Notes under the pieces: model-generated | What the model was told of the DNA's origin: nothing | Databases searched by the model: none | Seen by the model: the letters and a program-made list of their open reading frames with translations, nothing else | Shown here: positions 9,199-18,029 of the stretch, in pieces | Layout of the letters: each line of letters starts with the position of its first letter | Position numbering within the stretch: position 1 is the stretch's first letter | Position numbers and translations under genes: made by a program | Source of the DNA: Acidimicrobiales bacterium | Lineage (GTDB): Bacteria > Actinomycetota > Acidimicrobiia > Acidimicrobiales > MedAcidi-G1 | Assembly (NCBI GenBank): GCA_014239855.1 | Contig: JAAZXY010000008.1 | Location: 1-64,000, forward strand | Direction of reading: 5' to 3' | Length of the DNA stretch: 64,000 bases

Positions 9199-10467
9199 GT
9201 GAGTTCTCCGATGCCACGGCCGCCGGCTTCGCCGCGTGCAGGCTCCGGCGCCCCCACCGGAACGGCGGGCAGGCCGTCCCGTCTGCTCGTCTTCTCGGTC
9301 ACCGCCATGGCGCTCCTCAACAACTCGGTCCTCATGAGCTCCACGCCGGAGATCCTCGAGTCGTTCGGCGAACCGGTCTCCCGGGCCGGGCTGCTCATCG
9401 CCACCGGGACCGTCACCGGGATCGTGGCCGCACCGGCCATCGGCTTCCTGGCCGACCGGCACGGACGCAAGCGCGTCCTCGTGCCGTGCCTCCTGGTGTT
9501 CGGCACCTTCGGAAGCCTCGGGGGGTTCGCCCCGTCGTTCGAATGGTTGCTGGTCGTCCGGATCATCCAGGGCCTCGGGTCGGCTGGGCTCATCAACCTG
9601 GTCGTCGTCCTCATCACCGACCACTGGTCGGGGCTCGACCGGGCCAGGTTGCTGGGCCAGAACTCGGCCGTCATCACCGGTTTCCTGGCCGTCTTCCCGT
9701 TCCTCGGTGGGGCCACCACCGACCTGTTCGGCTGGCGGTGGAACTTCGCCTACTACGCCATGGCACTACTGGTCGGCGCCGCGGTGGCCCGCCACCTCGA
9801 TGACCCCTGGGTCACCCGACGTGACCCGGTGGGTCGCCAGCTGCGGTTGGCGCTGGCCGAGATCGCCATCCCGGTCAACGCGGTCACCATGGCCCTCGGA
9901 TCCCTGACCTTCTTCGTCATGTTCGGCGTCTTCCTGACCCTCATCCCCATCCATCTCGACGAGGTGTTCGACCTCGGCCCCACCCAGCGGGGCCTGGTGG
10001 CCGCCGTCCCCGCCGTGACCTCGACCATCACCTCGCTGACCGTGACGTGGTTCCGGGCCCGCCTCTCGGTGGGGCTCATGGTGGCCACCGGCCTCGGGGT
10101 CTTCGGCGCCACCTTCGTGGCCATGGGCCTCGGATCGCTGTGGCTGCTGGTCGCCGCGGCGGCCGTGTACGGCCTGGCCGAGGGCCTCACCATCCCCACC
10201 CTGCAGGACGTGGTGGCCGAGCGGGCACCCGAGCACCTCCGCGGCGTCCTGATGGCGCTGTGGGTCGGGGGTCTCCGGGTGGGCCAGACCACCGGGCCGC
10301 TGGTCGTCGGGATGGCCATCGGGTGGTGGTCCACCGAGACCGTCCTCACGTTGGCCGGCATCACCGTGGGATGCCTCGCCGTGGCCCTCGGTGCGTCGCG
10401 GATCCTGCCGTCGGGACGCCCCATGGCATCCGACGGGCCCGGGTCCCCGGTTGACGGGAACCGATAG
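9199..10467 (+). CDS. MFS transporter
   Basis: 422 aa with many hydrophobic segments and the MFS loop GFLADRHGRKRVLV. Confidence 0.93.
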   Translation: MSSPMPRPPASPRAGSGAPTGTAGRPSRLLVFSVTAMALLNNSVLMSSTPEILESFGEPVSRAGLLIATGTVTGIVAAPAIGFLADRHGRKRVLVPCLLVFGTFGSLGGFAPSFEWLLVVRIIQGLGSAGLINLVVVLITDHWSGLDRARLLGQNSAVITGFLAVFPFLGGATTDLFGWRWNFAYYAMALLVGAAVARHLDDPWVTRRDPVGRQLRLALAEIAIPVNAVTMALGSLTFFVMFGVFLTLIPIHLDEVFDLGPTQRGLVAAVPAVTSTITSLTVTWFRARLSVGLMVATGLGVFGATFVAMGLGSLWLLVAAAAVYGLAEGLTIPTLQDVVAERAPEHLRGVLMALWVGGLRVGQTTGPLVVGMAIGWWSTETVLTLAGITVGCLAVALGASRILPSGRPMASDGPGSPVDGNR

Positions 10468-10476
10468 GTTCGCCCC

Positions 10477-11298
10477 GTGACTGACGGACTGGACGGCCCA
10501 CCCCCGAGCATGCGCCTGCAGGTGATCGGTGGGGGGAAGATGGGCGAGGCCCTGCTGGGCGGCCTGTTGGACGACGGCTGGGCGACCGCCGATCAGTTCC
10601 ACGTCGTCGAACCCGATGGTGATCGCCGGGCCGTCCTGGCCGAGGCGCTTCCCGGCATCTCGGTCGGCGGATCGGCCATGGCCGGGGTCGACACCCTGGT
10701 GGCCGTCAAGCCCCACGTGGTGGCCGACGTGTGCGCCGGTCTGGCCGCCCTCGGCGTGCCCCGTGTGCTGTCCATTGCCGCAGGCGTCACCACGGCGGCC
10801 ATGGAGTCGGTGCTGGGTGACGGCGTGCCTGTCGTTCGGGTGATGCCCAACACCCCGTCGCTGGTCGGCCAGGGTGCCGCCGCGGTGGCCGGCGGCCGTG
10901 CGGCGACTCCGACAGACCTCGACTGGGCGGCCGGGATCCTCGGTGCGGTCGGCGAGGTCGTGGTGGTCGACGACGAGGCCCTGATCGACGCGGTCACCGG
11001 GCTGTCAGGCTCCGGCCCGGCCTATGTCTTCCTGCTGGCCGAAGCGCTCATGGCGGCCGGCATCGCCGAGGGCCTGCCCGCCGACGTGGCCGTCACCCTC
11101 ACCGAACAGACCCTGCTGGGGGCGGCCACCCTGCTCAAGGCGTCGGACGATCCGCCGTCCACCCTGCGGGAGAACGTCACCTCCAAGGGCGGCACCACGG
11201 CAGCCGGTCTCGCCGTGTTCGAGGCGGCCGGATTCCGGGACCTGGTGGCCGACGTGGTCGCCGCAGCGGCCGCCCGGTCGCGCGAACTGGGTTCCTGA
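10477..11298 (+). CDS. proC: Pyrroline-5-carboxylate reductase
   Basis: VIGGGKMGEALLGGLL, RVMPNTPSLVGQGAAAVAGG, SGSGPAYVFLLAEALMAAGI. Confidence 0.96.
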   Translation: MTDGLDGPPPSMRLQVIGGGKMGEALLGGLLDDGWATADQFHVVEPDGDRRAVLAEALPGISVGGSAMAGVDTLVAVKPHVVADVCAGLAALGVPRVLSIAAGVTTAAMESVLGDGVPVVRVMPNTPSLVGQGAAAVAGGRAATPTDLDWAAGILGAVGEVVVVDDEALIDAVTGLSGSGPAYVFLLAEALMAAGIAEGLPADVAVTLTEQTLLGAATLLKASDDPPSTLRENVTSKGGTTAAGLAVFEAAGFRDLVADVVAAAAARSRELGS

Positions 11299-11311
11299 CC
11301 GGGCGACGACC

Positions 11312-12211
11312 ATGGGCCAGCGACACGACACCCTCTCCTTCCTCTCGGACTACGGCACCGATGACGAGTTCGTCGGGGTGGTCCACTCGGTGGTGGCCTC
11401 CATGGCTCCCCACGTGCGGATCATCGACGTCACCCACGGGATCGCTCCCCACGATGTGCGGGCCGGTGGCCTGGCCCTGGCCCGCAGCGCGCAGTACCTG
11501 TGCCCCGGAGTCGTCCTGGCCGTGGTCGATCCCGGGGTGGGCACCGCCCGCCGGGGCCTGGCCGTCGAGGTGGGCGGTGGACAGTCGGTCCTCGTTGGTC
11601 CCGACAACGGTCTGCTGGCCCCCGCGGTGGCCATGGTCGGTGGCGCTGATCGGGCGGTCTCGTTGACCGATCCGGCCTGGCACCTCCCGGCTGGCGCCAC
11701 GACGTTCGACGGGCGCGACGTCTTCGCTCCGGCTGCCGCCCATCTGGCCAACGGTGTCGACCTCGCCGAGCTGGGCGAGACGATCGATCCCAACGGGCTG
11801 TTGCCTGCCGTCGTCTCGGCGGCCGCCGTCGAGGCCGATGGCCTGCACGCCGAAGTCTGGTGGATCGACCGGTTCGGCAACGTCCAGATCAACGCCGGAC
11901 CGGAGGATCTCGACGAGTTGGCCGGCGACCCGTCGGTTGACCGGTTCCGGGTACGGATCGCCGACCGGGTGCTCCCGGCCCGGCGGGTCACCGCCTTCGA
12001 CGAGGTGGATCCGGGCGGCCTCGGGCTGCTCGTCGACTCGGCCGGCCTGGTGTCGCTCGTGATGTGCCGCACGTCGGCCGCCGCCGACCTGGGTCTGGGC
12101 CCGTCCGATCCGGTGATTGTCGAGGCGGCCGACGGTCCGGTGGGGGGCGTGACCACGGCGGTCACCCTCGGGGCACGGCCCGAAACCACGCCGCCGCTGG
12201 AGGAGTCCTGA
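11312..12211 (+). CDS. SAM hydrolase / SAM-hydroxide adenosyltransferase (DUF62 family)
   Basis: LSFLSDYGTDDEFVGVVHSVVASMAPHVRIIDVTHGIAPHDV; VVDPGVGTARRGLAVEV. Confidence 0.92.
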   Translation: MGQRHDTLSFLSDYGTDDEFVGVVHSVVASMAPHVRIIDVTHGIAPHDVRAGGLALARSAQYLCPGVVLAVVDPGVGTARRGLAVEVGGGQSVLVGPDNGLLAPAVAMVGGADRAVSLTDPAWHLPAGATTFDGRDVFAPAAAHLANGVDLAELGETIDPNGLLPAVVSAAAVEADGLHAEVWWIDRFGNVQINAGPEDLDELAGDPSVDRFRVRIADRVLPARRVTAFDEVDPGGLGLLVDSAGLVSLVMCRTSAAADLGLGPSDPVIVEAADGPVGGVTTAVTLGARPETTPPLEES

Positions 12212-12300
12212 TGCGTTTCGGAACCACGATCGTCACCGCGGTGCTGTTGATGGCCATCCTCGGCGCCGCCGTCGTGCAGTTCGTCCTACTGGTCGACTGA
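12211..12300 (+). CDS. Putative 29-aa single-TM small protein
   Basis: ATG overlaps the upstream TGA by one base; MRFGTTIVTAVLLMAILGAAVVQFVLLVD reads as one TM helix. Confidence 0.45.
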   Translation: MRFGTTIVTAVLLMAILGAAVVQFVLLVD

Positions 12301-13008
12301 ACCGCCGGCGCCGGCCCTGCCGCCGGTGGCGGTGAGGGCCCCGGCGAAGATCAGCGAGATTCCCACGAGCAGCGATACGGCGAAGCCGGTCATCTCGTCG
12401 AGCATCGAGTTCAGCAGGCCACCCCAGCTCAACACGAGCGCCCCGGCCACGATCAGGCCGTTGCCGGTCGCTCCCCGACGGGCCGCCGGGCCGCCGATGC
12501 GACCGAGACGGACCATCGACCAGAGGGACCCGACGATGACGACCAACGCGCCCACCGATGAGGCGAGGGCGGCGGCCACCCGGGGACCGGCCCCGAACAC
12601 CTCCGAACCCTGCGGCAACTCGTCGGCTGCGAAGACTTCCGTCCCGCTGGTCCCACCGGTCACCGGCGCGGCCATCACGACACCGGCGGCGAACGCACAG
12701 GCCAGGACGGTGGCCACGGTGATCCGGTCGGCGGTTCGCCGGGACGCCAGCAGGTACACGGTGCCCAGGGCCAGGATGGGCACGTTCAGGACGGCGCCGA
12801 AGGCGTAGAACGCACGGAACGAACCGGCCGACCAGCCGGCCGATGCGCCCCACCAGAGGGCGCCGGCACCCGAGGCGAACAGCCCGAGCGACGTCGCCCA
12901 GGCAAGGTCCTGGGGCCGGCGACGGTCGATCCAACGCTCGAGGACCGTGGCGGCGAAGGCCAACGAGACGAGCATGGCCGCCGCGGCGACCGGGGACTGC
13001 GTGTTCAC
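12286..13008 (-). CDS. Polytopic membrane protein of unknown function
   Basis: Several hydrophobic segments (AAAAMLVSLAFAATVLERW, ITVATVLACAFAAGVVMAAPV, SVGALVVIVGSLWSMV); GTG start at 13008. Confidence 0.7.
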   Translation of the reverse strand: MNTQSPVAAAAMLVSLAFAATVLERWIDRRRPQDLAWATSLGLFASGAGALWWGASAGWSAGSFRAFYAFGAVLNVPILALGTVYLLASRRTADRITVATVLACAFAAGVVMAAPVTGGTSGTEVFAADELPQGSEVFGAGPRVAAALASSVGALVVIVGSLWSMVRLGRIGGPAARRGATGNGLIVAGALVLSWGGLLNSMLDEMTGFAVSLLVGISLIFAGALTATGGRAGAGGSVDQ

Positions 13009-13066
13009 GGAAGGCAACGGTATTGGTCCGTTGTCCCGGCCCGGTTCCCGCCAGCAGGCGGTGTCA

Positions 13067-13082
13067 TGTGAATCGGTGCACA
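13067..13082 (+). promoter_or_regulatory. Rex operator-like palindrome upstream of rex
   Basis: TGTGAATCGGTGCACA against the known actinobacterial Rex consensus TGTGAACNNNTTCACA: left arm intact, one mismatch in the right arm plus spacer differences; 18 bp before the rex start. Confidence 0.72.
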
Positions 13083-13100
13083 AGCGCGTAGTTTTGCAGT

Positions 13101-13832
13101 GTGTCTTCCATCGACGGGCCCGTGAACGACGGGCCGGACCCGACCCCGCACCGGACACCGGACCGGACACCAGACCGGGTAGAGGCCATTCCCGAAGCCA
13201 CGGTGGCCCGACTTCCCGTCTACCTGCGCGGCCTGATCGAACTGGCCGAATCCGGCGTGGACACCGTGTCCTCGGTCGAACTGGCCGACCTGGCCGGGGT
13301 CAACGCGGCCAACGTCCGCAAGGACCTCTCCTTTCTCCATGCCCACGGCACCCGGGGCGTCGGCTACCAGGTCGACCACCTCATCGGCGAGATCAGCCTC
13401 GCCCTGGGGGGTGGCGAGCCGAGCCCGGTGGTCATCGTCGGCATCGGCAACCTCGGTCGGGCCCTCAGCCGGTACGACGGCTTCGTGGCCGGCGGGTTCC
13501 CGGTGGCCGGCCTGGTCGATGCCGATCCGGCCGTGGTGGGAAAGCGCATCGGCGGACGTGTGGTGCGGCCGGTCGACCAGCTGGCTGAGGTCGTCGCCGA
13601 GTCCGGATGCACGGTGGGCATCATCGCCACACCGTCAGCTTCCGCCCAGGAAGCGGCCGATCAGCTGACGGCCGCCGGCATCCTCTCGATTCTCAACTTC
13701 GCTCCGGCGGTCGTCCACGTGCCCGAGCACATCGACCTCCGGCAGGTCGACCTGGCCACCGAGCTGCAGATCCTCGGCTATCACCAGCATCGCCGGCTGC
13801 TGGAACGAGCGGCCGCTCTGGCTACCGGATGA
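13101..13832 (+). CDS. rex: Redox-sensing transcriptional repressor Rex
   Basis: IPEATVARLPVYLRGLIELAESGVDTVSSVELADLAGVNAANVRKDLSFL, VVIVGIGNLGRALSRYDGF; directly upstream of hemA as in Streptomyces. Confidence 0.95.
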   Translation: MSSIDGPVNDGPDPTPHRTPDRTPDRVEAIPEATVARLPVYLRGLIELAESGVDTVSSVELADLAGVNAANVRKDLSFLHAHGTRGVGYQVDHLIGEISLALGGGEPSPVVIVGIGNLGRALSRYDGFVAGGFPVAGLVDADPAVVGKRIGGRVVRPVDQLAEVVAESGCTVGIIATPSASAQEAADQLTAAGILSILNFAPAVVHVPEHIDLRQVDLATELQILGYHQHRRLLERAAALATG

Positions 13833-13953
13833 GCCACTCGACGGCGGTTCGCGGCACAGATCACGAAGTGGGTTGGAACACACCCTTCTCATCGGGAATG
13901 CTGGAGCCCCTGACGACGTCCGACGATGTCGTAGGCCGGTCATTCCACCCGTC

Positions 13954-13998
13954 CAGAAACCATTCCCTCAGAAACCATTCCCCCAGAAACTGGTACCC
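13954..13998. repeat. 15-bp tandem repeat, about 3 units, in the hemA leader
   Basis: CAGAAACCATTCCCT / CAGAAACCATTCCCC / CAGAAACTGGTACCC. Confidence 0.85.
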
Positions 13999-14038
13999 CG
14001 GTCTTCCGGCGGTGCCGGAGAACCAGGAGTAGCGGCCC

Positions 14039-15298
14039 TTGTCGGTCGTCGCCGTCGGCTTGAACCATCGGACCGTTCCCCTCGACCTGCTCGAGCGGAT
14101 GACGGTGCCGGCTTCCCGCCTTCCCAAGGCGTTGGCTGATCTCACGTCGCGTGAGAACGTCACCGAGGCCGTCGTGCTCTCGACCTGCAACCGCATCGAG
14201 GTGTACGCCTTCGCCGAGAAGTTCCACGGCGCCTACCAGGACATCCGCAACTTCTTCGCCGAGTCCTCCCACGTGGCCCCCGAGGAGTTCTCCGACCACC
14301 TGGTCGGCCTGTTCGACGGCGACGCGGCCCGCCACCTCTTCTCGGTGGCGTCCGGCCTGGATTCAGCGGTCCTGGGCGAACACGAGATCCTCGGACAGGT
14401 CCGGACGTCCTGGGAGACGGCGGCCACCGAAGGCGCCGTCGGGCCGGTGCTCAACCCGTTGTTCCGTCATGCGCTCGAGGTGGGCAAGCGGGTCCGGACC
14501 GAGACGGCCATCTCCCGGAACATCACCTCGGTCTCACAGGCTGCGGTGGCCATGGCCACCGATCGGCTGGGCACCCTGGAGGGCCGCCAGGTCATGGTGG
14601 TCGGCGCCGGCGAGATGGGCGAGGGCCTGGCCCGTGCCCTCCACAGTGGCGGCGTGTCCTCCATCCTGGTGGCCAACCGCACCTGGGAACGGGCGGTCGA
14701 CGTCGCTGAACGCCTCGGCGGCACGGCGGTCCGCCTCGACGATCTGCCCCGCCTCCTGCCCGAGGTCGACGTGCTGTTGACGTCCACCGGTGCGTCATCG
14801 GTCATCCTCGAGCACGGCGACCTGGCTTCGGTGGTCGGTGAACGCGGGGGCCGTGAGTTGCTGGTCGTGGACATCGCGGTGCCCCGTGACGTCGATCCGG
14901 CGGCCGGCGAGATCGACGGTCTGACCCTGTTGGACATGGATGACCTCCGGGCCTTCGCCGAGGCGGGGATCCGGGAACGCCAGCGGGAGGTCACGGCGGT
15001 CCAGGCCATCGTGGACGCCGAACTGGATCGTTACGTCGACGAGTCGACGGCCCGTCTGGTCGCACCATTGGTGACCAGCCTCCGTGGTCGCGGCGAGGAC
15101 GTCCGGAAGGGCGAGTTGGAGCGTCTGGCCGGTCGTCTGGGCGATCTGGACGAACGCCAGCGCGAAGCCGTCGAGGCGCTGGCCGTCGGCATCGTCGGCA
15201 AGCTCCTGCACGAGCCGACCATCCGGATGAAGGACGCCGCGGGCACCGCCCGGGGCGAGCGCCTGGCCGAGGCCCTGCGCGACCTCTTCGACCTGTAG
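14039..15298 (+). CDS. hemA: Glutamyl-tRNA reductase
   Basis: VAVGLNHRTVPLDLLERM, VLSTCNRIEVYAF, LGEHEILGQV; apparent TTG start. Confidence 0.96.
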   Translation: MSVVAVGLNHRTVPLDLLERMTVPASRLPKALADLTSRENVTEAVVLSTCNRIEVYAFAEKFHGAYQDIRNFFAESSHVAPEEFSDHLVGLFDGDAARHLFSVASGLDSAVLGEHEILGQVRTSWETAATEGAVGPVLNPLFRHALEVGKRVRTETAISRNITSVSQAAVAMATDRLGTLEGRQVMVVGAGEMGEGLARALHSGGVSSILVANRTWERAVDVAERLGGTAVRLDDLPRLLPEVDVLLTSTGASSVILEHGDLASVVGERGGRELLVVDIAVPRDVDPAAGEIDGLTLLDMDDLRAFAEAGIRERQREVTAVQAIVDAELDRYVDESTARLVAPLVTSLRGRGEDVRKGELERLAGRLGDLDERQREAVEALAVGIVGKLLHEPTIRMKDAAGTARGERLAEALRDLFDL

Positions 15299-15306
15299 CG
15301 GTCGAC

Positions 15307-16233
15307 ATGCACATCCGTGCGGCGACCCGGGGCAGCGCCCTGGCGCGATGGCAGGCCGATCGCCTGTCCGCCCTGATCGTGGCGGCCCGACCGGGCACCA
15401 CCGTCGAGATCGTGGTCGTCGAAACCACCGGAGACCTCGACCGGACCACCCCGCTGGAGCAGATGGGTGGCCAGGGGGTGTTCGTCAAGGAGGTCCAGGC
15501 CGCGGTGCTCGACGGCCGGGCCGACGTGGCCGTCCACTCGGCCAAGGACCTACCGGCGGTGACCCCCGATGCTCTCGTGCTGGCCGCGGTGCCTGAGCGC
15601 GCCGACCCACGCGACGCCCTGGTCGGTTGCCGGTTCGCCGATCTGGCCGACGGCGCCACGGTGGCCACCGGTTCGATCCGTCGCCGCGCCCAGTTGGGCC
15701 ACCGGCGACCCGACCTGGTGTTTGCCGGCCTGCGGGGAAACATCGGTACCCGGTTGGCGAAGCTTGACGGGCCCGAGGGCTTCGCGGCGATCGTGGTGGC
15801 GGCTGCCGCCCTCGATCGACTGGAACTGACCCCCGACGTCGTGGACCGTCTGGATCCGTCGGTGCTGCTTCCCCAGGTGGGTCAGGGGGCACTGGCCGTG
15901 GAGTGCCGGAGCGATGACGGCCCGGCCGTCGAGCTGCTGGCGACCGTCGACGACCTGGTGGCCCATCGGACGGTGGCCGCCGAGCGGGCGTTCCTGGCCG
16001 AGCTGGGTGCCGGGTGTGATCTTCCGGTGGCCGCCCACGCTGTGCTGATGGACGGGACCACTCCCGGTGACGAGCCCGACGGCGAACTCCGTCTGACCGG
16101 GTCGGTGTCGTCGATGGACGGCACGGAGCTCCTGGTCGAGGAACGGACCGGATCCGATGGGCCGGCCATGGGTCGGGCCATCGCCCGCTTCCTGCTCGAC
16201 GAGCGGGGCGGATCCGCCCTGCTGGGCCGATGA
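15307..16233 (+). CDS. hemC: Porphobilinogen deaminase (hydroxymethylbilane synthase)
   Basis: RAATRGSALARWQAD, VHSAKDLP, GSIRRRAQLGHRRPDL. Confidence 0.96.
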   Translation: MHIRAATRGSALARWQADRLSALIVAARPGTTVEIVVVETTGDLDRTTPLEQMGGQGVFVKEVQAAVLDGRADVAVHSAKDLPAVTPDALVLAAVPERADPRDALVGCRFADLADGATVATGSIRRRAQLGHRRPDLVFAGLRGNIGTRLAKLDGPEGFAAIVVAAAALDRLELTPDVVDRLDPSVLLPQVGQGALAVECRSDDGPAVELLATVDDLVAHRTVAAERAFLAELGAGCDLPVAAHAVLMDGTTPGDEPDGELRLTGSVSSMDGTELLVEERTGSDGPAMGRAIARFLLDERGGSALLGR

Positions 16234-17024
16234 CCGCTGATCGGCCGGGCCCACTGGCCGGCTGCACCGTGGTGGTCACCCGCGCCACCGACCAGGCGGG
16301 CTCTCTGGCCGACGCCCTGAGGGCGCGGGGCGCCGAGGTGGTCGAACTCCCGGTCATCGCCATGGCCGAGCCGACCGACGGGGGAGTGGCCCTCGCTGAG
16401 GCCCTCGACCGCGCGGTGGCCGGTGGCTACGACTGGATCGTGGTGACCTCCCCGAACGGTGCCCGCCGGGTGGCCGGCGGGCTCGACGGGTGTGCCTTCG
16501 CGGGACGGATCGCCGCGGTCGGGCCCCGGACCGCGGCACCACTGGTCGATGCCGGCCACGTCGTGGACCTCGTGCCGACCCGCGCGGTGTCCGAGGGACT
16601 GTTGGCCGAGTTCCCGGCGCCCGACGGTGACCGGTCCCGGGTTCTGCTGGCCCGGGCCGAGGTCGCCCGCGCGGTGTTGCCCGAGGGTCTGCGGGCCGGC
16701 GGCTGGGAGGTCGATGTGGTGACCGCCTATCGGAACGTGGCACCCGACGTGGACGCCGAGGTACTGGCCATCGCCGCCCGGGCCGATCTGGTGACCTTCA
16801 CGTCCGAATCCACGGTCCACCGGTATCACGACCTGTTTCCCGGGGCGGTGGTCCCGCCGGTCGAGGCGGCGTGCATCGGCCCGATCAGCGCCGCGGCGGC
16901 CCGGCAGGCCGGACACGAGGTGGTCGAGGCCGAGCCGCACTCGGTCGATGGCCTGGTGGCCGCCGTCGGGGCGTGGGCCGCTGACCGTCGGAGGCCTGCT
17001 CCCGAGGACGCTGGCTCTCCGTAG
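16230..17024 (+). CDS. hemD: Uroporphyrinogen-III synthase
   Basis: HemD-like (VVVTRATDQAGSLADALRARGAEVVELPVI; VTFTSESTVHRY), 4-bp overlap with hemC. Confidence 0.92.
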   Translation: MTADRPGPLAGCTVVVTRATDQAGSLADALRARGAEVVELPVIAMAEPTDGGVALAEALDRAVAGGYDWIVVTSPNGARRVAGGLDGCAFAGRIAAVGPRTAAPLVDAGHVVDLVPTRAVSEGLLAEFPAPDGDRSRVLLARAEVARAVLPEGLRAGGWEVDVVTAYRNVAPDVDAEVLAIAARADLVTFTSESTVHRYHDLFPGAVVPPVEAACIGPISAAAARQAGHEVVEAEPHSVDGLVAAVGAWAADRRRPAPEDAGSP

Positions 17025-17034
17025 GCTCTGACCC

Positions 17035-18018
17035 GTGGAATACCCCGTCTCGCGGCCCCGCCGTCTGCGCCGCACGGCCGCCCTACGGCGCCTCGTCGCC
17101 GAGACCCGTCTGTCGGTCGACGACCTCGTCGCCCCGCTGTTCGTCCGCGAGGGCATCGACGACCCGCAGCCCGTGGCTTCGTTGCCGGGCGTGGTCCAGC
17201 ACACCCGGGCCAGCCTCCGCTCCGAGGTGGCCGCCCTCCGGGACCTCGGCGTCCCGGCCGTCATCCTGTTCGGCGTGCCCGAGAAGAAGGACGCCGTCGG
17301 CTCCGAAGCGTGGAACCCGGACGGCATTGTCCAGGTGGCCCTGCGGGACCTGCGTGACGAGGTGGGCGACGACGTGGTGCTCATGGCCGACCTGTGCGTC
17401 GACGAGTACACCGACCACGGTCACTGCGGCGTCCTGGACGGGCACGGCTCGGTCGACAACGACGCCACCCTCGACCTCTACGCCCGGGCCGCCGTCGCCC
17501 AGGCCGAAGCCGGGGCCTCGGTCACCGCTCCCTCGGGGATGATGGACGGTCAGGTGTCGGCCATCCGCACGGCGCTGGACGACGCCGGCCACCAGCAGAC
17601 GGCGATCCTGGCCTATGCGGCCAAGTACGCCTCGGCGCTCTACGGGCCGTTCCGCGACGCGGTGGACGTCGAGATCGCCGACGGTGGCGACCGCAAGGGC
17701 TACCAGCAGGATCCGCCCAACGCCCGCGAGGCCATGGTCGAGATCCTCGGCGACATCGAACAGGGCGCCGACATGGTCATGGTCAAGCCGGCGCTGGCCT
17801 ACCTCGACGTGATCGCCGAAGCGAGGGCTGCGGTCGATGTGCCGCTGGCCGCCTACCACGTCAGCGGCGAGTACGCGATGGTGCAGGCTGCGGCGGCCAA
17901 CGGATGGCTGGACGGCGACGCCGTCGGCATGGAGCACCTGCTGTCCATCCGGCGGGCCGGGGCCGACTTCATCCTCACCTATCTGGCCCGGCGGGCCGCC
18001 GAGATCCTCGGCAACTGA
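17035..18018 (+). CDS. hemB: Delta-aminolevulinic acid dehydratase
   Basis: RPRRLRRTAALRRLVAETRLSVDDLVAPLFV, DLCVDEYTDHGHCG, PSGMMDGQVSAIR. Confidence 0.97.
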   Translation: MEYPVSRPRRLRRTAALRRLVAETRLSVDDLVAPLFVREGIDDPQPVASLPGVVQHTRASLRSEVAALRDLGVPAVILFGVPEKKDAVGSEAWNPDGIVQVALRDLRDEVGDDVVLMADLCVDEYTDHGHCGVLDGHGSVDNDATLDLYARAAVAQAEAGASVTAPSGMMDGQVSAIRTALDDAGHQQTAILAYAAKYASALYGPFRDAVDVEIADGGDRKGYQQDPPNAREAMVEILGDIEQGADMVMVKPALAYLDVIAEARAAVDVPLAAYHVSGEYAMVQAAAANGWLDGDAVGMEHLLSIRRAGADFILTYLARRAAEILGN

Positions 18019-18029
18019 GGGTCGGAACG

